Assembly (NCBI GenBank): GCA_014380505.1
Contig: JACMJT010000331.1
Span: 1 to 12,621, forward strand
Reading direction: 5' to 3'
DNA from: Hyphomicrobiales bacterium
Lineage (GTDB): Bacteria; Pseudomonadota; Alphaproteobacteria; Rhizobiales; Aestuariivirgaceae
DNA length: 12,621 bases
The notes below the pieces were generated by a model. It was given only the letters and a program-made list of their open reading frames with translations, was not told where the DNA came from and did not search any database. Of the stretch, positions 6,871-12,621 are shown piece after piece. The position numbers were made by a program, and so were the translations under genes. Every line of letters begins with the position of its first letter. Position 1 is the stretch's first letter.

Positions 6871-6900
6871 AAACCCCGGAACTCCGGGGTTTTATATTTT
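6871..6900 (+). terminator. Rho-independent terminator after the CpaC N-domain-like gene
   Basis: A perfect 9-bp stem AAACCCCGG (6871-6879) / CCGGGGTTT (6884-6892) with a 4-nt loop, followed by TATATTTT. It lies 26 nt after the stop codon. A second, weaker inverted repeat (6900-6924, 9 bp with one G-U pair and a 7-nt loop) follows directly. The terminator implies that the downstream TadE pair has a separate promoter in 6925-7050 or depends on read-through. Confidence 0.88.
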
Positions 6901-7056
6901 CCACTCTCTCCATTCGAGGGTGGATTTAATAGAATTCTCTAAAATTCGACTGAAGTTTTTCACGATACCGAAAACTTGTCTTGATAATGTCGATCTTTGA
7001 TTAAGAGCAAAACCCGCACTCCGGTGCCGGAGCGCAGCCCAAGCCGGGAGAAGAGC

Positions 7057-7617
7057 ATGCGAGGTCGAGTGAAATCATTGTGCAAGAGGGCACTGGGCAG
7101 GTTCTCCCGCTCGGAAGAGGGAGCGACGGCGGTGGAATTCGCCCTTGTTGGCTTCCCCTTTTTCTTCGTTCTCTGTTGTATCTGCGAAACAGGCATCATG
7201 CTTTTCGCCGAATATGTTTTGCAGAATGCCGCACAGGACGCAGCCCGTACGGTTCGCACCGGCCAGGCGGTGGGCGCCGATGGCTCGCCTCCGGCGACCG
7301 CCGGCGATTTCAAGGCAATCATCTGTGACAGTGTCGACTTCCTCATCGATTGCAGCGGCAAGGTCACGGTCTATGTCGACAACGCTCCCGACTTCGCGAG
7401 CCTTGAGACCGTGATGGGCGATCCGCTGGCGATCGGACCGGGGCCCATGGGAGAGCCCTATCCGGTTGTGTTCAACCCCGGCGCACGGCTTAGGGCGGCA
7501 ACGGTCGTTGCTACCTATGACTGGAATTTCATATTCCCCTTCATGGATTTGCTCGGCAACCGCGCTAACGCCCGCCGCCTCTATGGCATGGCGATCTTCC
7601 GCAACGAACCCTTCTGA
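7057..7617 (+). CDS. tadE: TadE-like pseudopilin (first of two)
   Basis: A 186-residue TadE/TadG-family minor pseudopilin of the Tad pilus. A basic leader (MRGRVKSLCKRALGRFSRSEEG) ends at Gly22, followed by ATAVEFALVGFPFFFVL with Glu27 at +5. This is the prepilin-peptidase motif plus a membrane helix (about 28-50). The remainder is a periplasmic domain with AEYVLQNAAQDAARTVRTGQA, typical of TadE, and a Cys pair around residues 88-98 (IICDSVDFLIDC). ATG at 7057 has GGGAG 7 nt upstream; an upstream in-frame TTG (6997) lacks such a site and adds 20 unconserved residues. It is followed after 15 nt by a second TadE-like gene, so the two are co-transcribed. CpaA is the expected processing enzyme. 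Confidence 0.9.
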   Translation: MRGRVKSLCKRALGRFSRSEEGATAVEFALVGFPFFFVLCCICETGIMLFAEYVLQNAAQDAARTVRTGQAVGADGSPPATAGDFKAIICDSVDFLIDCSGKVTVYVDNAPDFASLETVMGDPLAIGPGPMGEPYPVVFNPGARLRAATVVATYDWNFIFPFMDLLGNRANARRLYGMAIFRNEPF

Positions 7618-7632
7618 TCGGAAACAACTGGC

Positions 7633-8187
7633 ATGATCCGTAAACTTATATCGTTCCGACGCGACACCCGCGGCGTTGCAGCCATCGAAATGGCCTTCAT
7701 CATGCCGTTTCTGCTGATCCTCTTTTTTGGCCTCGTAGACCTCACTCAGCTTATTTCCCTGAATCGCAAGGTCACCTATACCGCAAGCGTCGTCGGCGAT
7801 CTTGTCACCCAAAACCAGGACACGGTGGCCGCGGCGGCTTTCACGGATTACTTCGATGCCGCAGAGTTGGTAATGAAACCGGCGGATATTTCCGGTGTAC
7901 GGGTCGAAGTTTACCAGTTCCGCGATGAAGGCGGCAGTATCACCAGTCAATGGAACAGGAAGAGTTCCGGCGGCTCGGCGTGCTGGTCGCCGTCCTCGGC
8001 GGGTCTGTCCAGTCTGATGACCGATGGCAACGACGTGGTTGTCACGGCGGTGTGCACCACTTACACACCCTTCATGGCCACGTTCCTGGGCCAGGCCATT
8101 CTGGGCGCCACGAGCTTCACGATGAGCGAGCAGATTGCGCTTCGGCCGCGGCAGTCGGCGACCCTCGACTGCACCGGCTGCCCGTGA
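7633..8187 (+). CDS. TadE/TadF-like pseudopilin (second of two)
   Basis: A 184-residue pseudopilin. The leader MIRKLISFRRDTRG ends at Gly14 and is followed by VAAIEMAFIMPFLLILFFGLVDLTQLI, with Glu19 at +5 and one membrane helix (about 19-43). The rest should be periplasmic: a RKVTYTASVVGDLVTQ stretch typical of the TadE/F superfamily, then a less conserved domain with several cysteines, including a terminal DCTGC. It is paralogous to the preceding gene and lies 15 nt after it, so the two probably act as a pair. Which of them corresponds to TadE and which to TadF in other systems cannot be decided by eye. No terminator is seen in the 96 nt before the next gene. Confidence 0.88.
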   Translation: MIRKLISFRRDTRGVAAIEMAFIMPFLLILFFGLVDLTQLISLNRKVTYTASVVGDLVTQNQDTVAAAAFTDYFDAAELVMKPADISGVRVEVYQFRDEGGSITSQWNRKSSGGSACWSPSSAGLSSLMTDGNDVVVTAVCTTYTPFMATFLGQAILGATSFTMSEQIALRPRQSATLDCTGCP

Positions 8188-8283
8188 ACTGCACTGGCCC
8201 GTAAAATTTCTGCCTGAAGTCCAGACCAGCGCTGGCCTCCCTCCTCAACTGGCGCTATTGATCTCCGCTGACCGGAGACGCTT

Positions 8284-9126
8284 TTGGATTCCAACATATT
8301 TCTCGCCGTTATTGCCGCTGCGGTCATGCACGCGGGCTGGAATGTCCTGGTCAAGCTGAAGCTCGACCGTTTCCTTTCATTGTTCCTGATACAGCTGCTG
8401 ACGGGCGTTATGGGTCTTCTCATGCTGGCCGTCTTTGCCCTACCAAATAGCGCAAGCCTTCCGTACGCGCTGATCTCCGGGCTGCTGCATCTCGGGTACA
8501 ATTTGTTTCTGGCGCGCAGCTATCGGACGGGCGACCTTAGTCAGGTTTACCCAATAGCACGCGGTTCCGCCCCGCTGCTCACGCTTGCCGTCATCTGGTT
8601 CGTGGCGCGCGAGCAGGTTGGCGCGGCTGGCGTTCTCGGTATCGGCATCCTGGTGGCCGGCATTTGGCTGGTCAGCTTCGTTGGTAAAAGGGGTGTGAGG
8701 CTCGACGGGCTTACTTTGTTTTTCGCGCTCGGAACATCGGTGTTCATCGCGGCCTATACGGTGGTGGATGGGCTCGGCGGCCGAGCCTCAGGTTCGCCTT
8801 CAAGCTATGCGGGGCTGGTGTTCTTTCTGGATGGCCTGTTGATGCTGGCCTACGCCCTGGCAACGCGGGGACCGGGAATCTTCGCCGCCGTCGCACCCCA
8901 TTGGCGGAACGGGCTTGCCGGCGCGTTATTATCCAGTGCGGCTTACTGGATTGTCATTTGGGCCATGTCGAATGCTCCGATCGCGGCGGTGGCGGCACTT
9001 CGCGAAACCAGCATCCTTTTCGTCATGGTGATGTCGATGCGGGTGCTGAAGGAACAAGTAACGGTGGCGCGCATTGGTGGAGCGCTGCTTGTCGTAGCGG
9101 GGGCCGCCGTGCTGCGGCTGGCCTGA
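8284..9126 (+). CDS. DMT-superfamily EamA-type transporter
   Basis: A 280-residue inner-membrane protein of about ten hydrophobic helices in two EamA repeats. The first repeat ends with YRTGDLSQVYPIARGSAPLLTL followed by GVLGIGILVAGIWLV. The second contains APIAAVAALRETSILFVMVMS and ARIGGALLVVAGAAVLRLA. The substrate cannot be predicted; members export amino acids, metabolites or drugs. The start is TTG at 8284, with GGAG (8274-8277) six nt upstream and MDSN leading straight into the first helix; no ATG fits as well. It lies on the same strand as the TadE pair but has no evident link to pili. Its stop is 3 nt from the end of the convergent mbfA gene. Confidence 0.88.
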   Translation: MDSNIFLAVIAAAVMHAGWNVLVKLKLDRFLSLFLIQLLTGVMGLLMLAVFALPNSASLPYALISGLLHLGYNLFLARSYRTGDLSQVYPIARGSAPLLTLAVIWFVAREQVGAAGVLGIGILVAGIWLVSFVGKRGVRLDGLTLFFALGTSVFIAAYTVVDGLGGRASGSPSSYAGLVFFLDGLLMLAYALATRGPGIFAAVAPHWRNGLAGALLSSAAYWIVIWAMSNAPIAAVAALRETSILFVMVMSMRVLKEQVTVARIGGALLVVAGAAVLRLA

Positions 9127-9129
9127 CAC

Positions 9130-10086
9130 TCAGGCGTTTCCGATCAATATGCCCGTGAGGAACACCAGGAAGCCCCCAACCGCAATCTGGAATGCCGCCT
9201 TGAGGAAAGGCGTGTCCATGTATTTGTAACGGATCCACGAAATCGCCCAGAGTTCAACAAATACCACGGCGACCGCAAGTCCGGTTGCCGTTTTAAAATC
9301 GGGGATCAGATACGGCAATGTGTGCCCGAGGCCGCCGATTGCGGTCATAATCCCGGCTGCGGCACCGCGAATAAGAGGATGGCCGCGCCCAGTGAGCTTG
9401 CCATCGTCGGAGAGGCCTTCGGCAAACCCCATGGAAATGCCCGCGCCAACCGAGGCCGCCGTGCCGACCAGGAAAGTTTCCCACGTACTGCCGGTCGCGA
9501 AGGCCGCGGCGAAGAGCGGTGCCAATGTGGACACAGAGCCATCCATAAGCCCTACGAGGCCAGGCTGGATCACCTGAAGCAAAAACAAGCGGCGCTTGGC
9601 TTCGCCTTCCTCGATCTTGGCATCGGCCGTCACATGCTTTTCGCCAAGCCTGCCCGCCAGCGATTCGTGGCCCTTCTCGGCTTCGGCGAGATTATTCAAA
9701 AGCTTCTTCACCAGGGGATCGGCTGAACGCTCCGCCGCCTGCTTGTAGAAGCGGTAGTTCTCCAGCTCGATCACCTCGGCGCGCCTGCGCATTTCCTCGA
9801 TGTTGAGCTTGCCGATGGTCCAGGCGGGCTTGTGCTTAACGAACCCCTGGATGTCGCTCCGGCGGATGAGCGGGATGAAATCGCCGAACTTTTTCTGGTA
9901 AAGTTCAGTGAGCCAGCGCCGGTGATCGTGTTCCTCCTCGGCCATTTCCATGAAGACTTTGGCGGACGCCGGATACGTCTCCATCAACGAGTTGGCGAAA
10001 TGGGCGTAGGCGCGCGCATCGTCATCTTCGCTGGAAATCGCCAGCGCCAGAAGTTCCTGTTCGTTCAGGTCGGAAAAGCTTTTCAA
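9130..10086 (-). CDS. mbfA: MbfA-like membrane-bound ferritin / VIT1-family iron exporter
   Basis: A 318-residue fusion. Residues 1-145 are a rubrerythrin/ferritin-like four-helix domain with diiron-type ligands: Glu20, E50-x-x-H53 (in AEEEHDH), Glu104/107 and E137-x-x-H140 (in AEKGH). Residues 165-318 are a VIT1/CCC1-type membrane domain with about five helices, including QPGLVGLMDGSVSTLAPLFAAA (171-192) and SVGAGISMGFAEGLSDDG (212-229). In Agrobacterium and Bradyrhizobium, MbfA exports iron and protects against iron and peroxide stress under Irr control. An Irr-box-like palindrome lies just upstream here. The start is the TTG at 10084-10086; TTG at 10090-10092 is possible, no ATG fits, and the ribosome site is weak. 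It lies 74 nt downstream of lepA on the same strand but probably has its own promoter. Confidence 0.92.
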   Translation of the reverse strand: MKSFSDLNEQELLALAISSEDDDARAYAHFANSLMETYPASAKVFMEMAEEEHDHRRWLTELYQKKFGDFIPLIRRSDIQGFVKHKPAWTIGKLNIEEMRRRAEVIELENYRFYKQAAERSADPLVKKLLNNLAEAEKGHESLAGRLGEKHVTADAKIEEGEAKRRLFLLQVIQPGLVGLMDGSVSTLAPLFAAAFATGSTWETFLVGTAASVGAGISMGFAEGLSDDGKLTGRGHPLIRGAAAGIMTAIGGLGHTLPYLIPDFKTATGLAVAVVFVELWAISWIRYKYMDTPFLKAAFQIAVGGFLVFLTGILIGNA

Positions 10087-10121
10087 GGGTCAACCGGGCA
10101 GACTGATGGTCGGGATGCTTT

Positions 10122-10138
10122 CTTAGAATTATTCCAAA
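10122..10138 (-). promoter_or_regulatory. Candidate Irr/ICE (iron control element) box upstream of mbfA
   Basis: The sequence CTTAGAATTATTCCAAA matches the rhizobial iron control element TTTAGAA-N3-TTCTAAA at 12 of 14 defined bases, with the two half-sites correctly spaced. It lies 36-52 nt upstream of the mbfA start, inside the only non-coding gap before the gene. Irr represses mbfA-type genes under low iron in rhizobia, so the context agrees with the motif. Binding is inferred. Confidence 0.65.
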
Positions 10139-10160
10139 CTACCGTCCAGCCTGAAAAGAC

Positions 10161-11963
10161 TCAGTTCTCGTCCATCTTGAGAGCTGAGATGAAGGCTTCC
10201 TGCGGGATATCGACTTTGCCGAACTGCCGCATCTTCTTCTTGCCCTCCTTCTGCTTGTCCAGAAGCTTGCGTTTGCGCGAGATGTCGCCGCCGTAGCATT
10301 TGGCGGTCACATCCTTGCGCAGGGCCGAAAGGGTTTCGCGGGCCACGATCTTGCCGCCGATGGCCGCCTGGATGGGGATCTGGAACATATGGCGCGGGAT
10401 CAGGTCCTTGAGCTTCTCGCACATGACCCGGCCACGCTGTTCGGAGCGCGCCCGGTGCACGATCATGGCCAGCGCATCGACGGGTTCCATGTTGACGAGA
10501 ATGGCAAGGCGCACGAGATCGCCCTCCTCATAGCCTGCCATCTTGTAGTCGAAGCTGGCATAGCCGCGGCTCACGGATTTCAACCGGTCGTAGAAATCGA
10601 ATACCACCTCATTGAGCGGCAGCGCATAAACGACCAAGGCACGCGAGCCGGCATAGGTCAGCTGTTTCTGGCGGCCGCGCCGGTCCTCGCAGAGCTTGAG
10701 GATGGAGCCCAGATATTCGTCGGGCACGAGGATGGTGGCCTCTATCCACGGTTCCTCAATGGACAGGATCAATGTCTGGTCCGGCAGGTCCACCGGATTG
10801 TGGAGTTCAATCTGGCGCCCATCGCGCAAATTTATCTTGTAGATCACCGAAGGGGCGGTGGTGATGATATCGACATTGAACTCGCGTTCGATCCGCTCAC
10901 GGATGATCTCGAGATGCAAAAGACCTAGAAAACCGCAGCGGAAGCCGAAGCCCAAGGCGGCGGATGTTTCCATGTCATAGGTGAAACTCGCATCGTTGAG
11001 GCGGAGCTTGCCCATGGCCTCGCGCAAATCCTCGAAGCGGGCCGCATCGACGGGGAAGAAGCCTGCGAAAACCACCGATTGGGCCGGACGGAAACCGGGC
11101 AGCGGTGTCACAGGCGGCGCCTTGTCCTCGACGATGGTGTCGCCGACGCGGGTATCGGCCACCTGCTTGATCGACGCCGTGAAGAAGCCGATCTCGCCTG
11201 GACCCAACTCGCCTACCATTTCCCGCCGGGGTCGCGATACGCCGACCTGATCGAGCTGATAGATGGCATTGGCCGCCACAAGCTTGACCTTCTGGCCCTT
11301 TTTCATGACACCGTCGATGATGCGGACCAGCACCACGACGCCGAGATAGGTGTCATACCAGCTATCGACCAGCAGCGCCTTCAGGGGCGCGTTGCGGTCG
11401 CCCTTGGGCGCGGGCAGGCGGTGAACGATGGCTTCGAGAACATCCGGAACGCCCAAGCCCGTCTTGGCCGAAATCGGAATGGCGCCTGAAGCATCAATGC
11501 CGATTACGTCCTCGATCTGCTGGCGGATGCGCTCGGGCTCGGCGGCTGGCAGATCGACCTTGTTGAGAACCGGCACGATCTCATGGTGGTTGTTGATCGC
11601 CTGATAGACATTGGCCAGCGTCTGGGCTTCCACCCCCTGGCTCGCATCGACAACGAGAAGCGAGCCTTCGCAGGCCGCCAGCGAGCGCGACACTTCATAG
11701 GCAAAGTCCACATGACCCGGCGTATCGATCAGGTTCAGCACATATTTTTCGCCGCTGTTGGCGGTGTAATCCAGGCGCACGGTGTTGGCCTTGATGGTGA
11801 TGCCGCGCTCGCGCTCGAGGTCCATCGAATCGAGGATTTGATTGACCATGTCACGCTCGGCGACCGCGCCACAGAGCTGGATCAGCCGGTCGGCCAGCGT
11901 GGATTTGCCGTGGTCGATATGCGCGATGATGGAGAAATTGCGGATGTGGGAGGTTTCAATCAT
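10161..11963 (-). CDS. lepA: Elongation factor 4 (LepA) GTPase
   Basis: A 600-residue translational GTPase, the usual family length. It remodels stalled or mistranslocated ribosomes, and the family is membrane- or ribosome-associated. GTPase motifs are intact: G1 AHIDHGKST (14-22), switch [11 protein letters not shown]3 DTPGH (80-84), G4 NKVD (134-137) and G5 SAKTG (165-169). The C-terminal LepA-specific domain ends with [21 protein letters not shown] and [19 protein letters not shown] chose ATG at 11961-11963 ([12 protein letters not shown]), which matches the family N-terminus. An in-frame ATG at 12009-12011 adds 16 residues and overlaps the hrpB stop as TGATG, so it may be used through coupling. 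Neither has a clear Shine-Dalgarno site. No strong terminator follows. Confidence 0.97.
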   Translation of the reverse strand: MIETSHIRNFSIIAHIDHGKSTLADRLIQLCGAVAERDMVNQILDSMDLERERGITIKANTVRLDYTANSGEKYVLNLIDTPGHVDFAYEVSRSLAACEGSLLVVDASQGVEAQTLANVYQAINNHHEIVPVLNKVDLPAAEPERIRQQIEDVIGIDASGAIPISAKTGLGVPDVLEAIVHRLPAPKGDRNAPLKALLVDSWYDTYLGVVVLVRIIDGVMKKGQKVKLVAANAIYQLDQVGVSRPRREMVGELGPGEIGFFTASIKQVADTRVGDTIVEDKAPPVTPLPGFRPAQSVVFAGFFPVDAARFEDLREAMGKLRLNDASFTYDMETSAALGFGFRCGFLGLLHLEIIRERIEREFNVDIITTAPSVIYKINLRDGRQIELHNPVDLPDQTLILSIEEPWIEATILVPDEYLGSILKLCEDRRGRQKQLTYAGSRALVVYALPLNEVVFDFYDRLKSVSRGYASFDYKMAGYEEGDLVRLAILVNMEPVDALAMIVHRARSEQRGRVMCEKLKDLIPRHMFQIPIQAAIGGKIVARETLSALRKDVTAKCYGGDISRKRKLLDKQKEGKKKMRQFGKVDIPQEAFISALKMDEN

Positions 11964-12010
11964 GGTTGCGCGGTGTTTGGCATCGGCACCCTGCCCGGTC
12001 AAGGACGGCA

Positions 12011-12621
12011 TCAGCGCAGGCGGCGGGGCTTCACTGGAGCAGTATTGAGCGGGTCTTCCGGCCATGAATGCTTGGGATAACGGCCGCGCATGTCGGAGCG
12101 CACCGACGGGTAGCCGTTGGTCCAGAAGGTCTCGAGCGACTGGGTGACGGCGAGCGGGCGGCCCGCCGGGGACAGAAGCTCAATCCGCAGATGCGCCCGT
12201 CCATCGGCGATGGCGGGAGTTTTCGCCAGGCCGAACATTTCCTGTAGCCTGACCCGCAGCACGGGATCTCCTTCCGCCGCATAGTCGATCCGTATATCGG
12301 CGCCAGAGGGAACCTCAATGCGGACAGGAGCAAGCTTTTCAAGCCGGCGCGCGAGATCGGGCGGCACCATACTCCGCAGAATGGCCTGCATGTCGAGACG
12401 GTCAAGATGAGCCTTGCGGGTGATGCCGGCGAGATAAGGCGTTAGCCACTGGCCGAGCGTTTCGAGCAGTTTCTCATCTGAAAAATCCGGCCAGCCGTCA
12501 TCGGGAAAGAAACGGCGCAGGAACAGGACACGGGCGCGCAGGCTCTTGGCATCGTCATTCCACGGCAACGCCGTCAATCCCATTTCCGCAACCCCTTGCG
12601 TCATGGCCGCGGCCATAGCCC
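12011..12621 (-). CDS. hrpB: ATP-dependent helicase HrpB, C-terminal part (cut by window edge)
   Basis: The frame is open from the right edge to a TGA at 12011-12013, giving about 203 residues of the C-terminal end. Diagnostic sequence is the HrpB C-terminal block: [21 protein letters not shown] followed by [18 protein letters not shown]. Upstream are [20 protein letters not shown] and [20 protein letters not shown], which are also typical of HrpB. The DEAH-box motor domains lie outside the window. HrpB is a DExH helicase of unclear cellular role. Its stop overlaps a possible upstream lepA ATG (TGATG), so hrpB and lepA may be translated in a coupled way. Confidence 0.93.
   Translation of the reverse strand, partial: AMAAAMTQGVAEMGLTALPWNDDAKSLRARVLFLRRFFPDDGWPDFSDEKLLETLGQWLTPYLAGITRKAHLDRLDMQAILRSMVPPDLARRLEKLAPVRIEVPSGADIRIDYAAEGDPVLRVRLQEMFGLAKTPAIADGRAHLRIELLSPAGRPLAVTQSLETFWTNGYPSVRSDMRGRYPKHSWPEDPLNTAPVKPRRLR

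Noticed and set aside
7019..7032. CTCCGG-TG-CCGGAG hairpin upstream of tadE
   Set aside because: A 2-nt loop and no T tract make it neither a good terminator nor a recognisable riboswitch; possibly a leader structure but unsupported.
8226..8235. CCAGCGCTGG palindrome before the DMT gene as a terminator for the TadE pair
   Set aside because: A 10-bp palindrome leaves almost no loop and no T tract follows.
10161..10175. CTGAAAAGACTCAG near the lepA stop as a terminator
   Set aside because: The stem is only about 4 bp and lacks a T run.
1..12621. A novel defence, phage or mobile system in the window
   Set aside because: Every substantial gene belongs to a recognised chromosomal family (Tad pilus, DMT transporter, MbfA, LepA, HrpB), and no integrase, transposase, terminal repeats or CRISPR repeats are visible.

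Overview
The window looks like chromosomal DNA of an alphaproteobacterium, most probably of the Hyphomicrobiales (rhizobial) branch. The support is a GC-rich sequence with a rhizobial-type tad/cpa (ctp) pilus locus, an MbfA-type ferritin/VIT1 fusion preceded by an Irr-box-like palindrome, and a CtrA-type box upstream of a pilus gene. The genus cannot be fixed from the sequence.

Bases 1-5839, minus strand: a Tad (tight adherence, Flp-type type IVc) pilus cluster in the order flp pilin - cpaA (prepilin peptidase) - cpaB - cpaC (secretin) - cpaD (lipoprotein) - cpaE (TadZ-like localisation ATPase) - cpaF (secretion ATPase). cpaF is cut by the left edge; tadB/tadC would be expected beyond it. Spacing is tight from cpaB to cpaF (2-24 nt) but loose around flp and cpaA. 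A strong hairpin terminator lies between flp and cpaA. A perfect TTAA-N7-TTAAC box lies upstream of cpaA, and a one-mismatch relative lies upstream of cpaB.

Bases 5840-6356: a 517-nt divergent intergenic region, visibly AT-rich, with a small cluster of AATCCGT repeats. It holds no convincing gene.

Bases 6357-8187, plus strand: the divergent arm of the same locus. It has a secreted stand-alone copy of the CpaC N-terminal domain followed by a rho-independent terminator, then two TadE-like pseudopilins. Flp and both TadE-like proteins carry a G|xxxxE processing motif, so all three are expected substrates of CpaA. CpaC would form the outer-membrane channel with CpaD, CpaF would power assembly, and CpaE would position it.

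Bases 8284-12621: ordinary chromosome. A DMT/EamA transporter (plus strand) converges within 3 nt on mbfA (minus strand), a membrane ferritin-like iron exporter. Upstream of mbfA on the same strand are lepA (elongation factor 4) and the 3' end of hrpB (helicase).

I see no tRNA, rRNA, CRISPR array, insertion sequence or phage gene. I found no wholly new system. The most interesting signals are regulatory (CtrA-like boxes, the flp/cpaA terminator, the Irr-like box, the repeats in the divergent region), together with the stand-alone CpaC-type domain.
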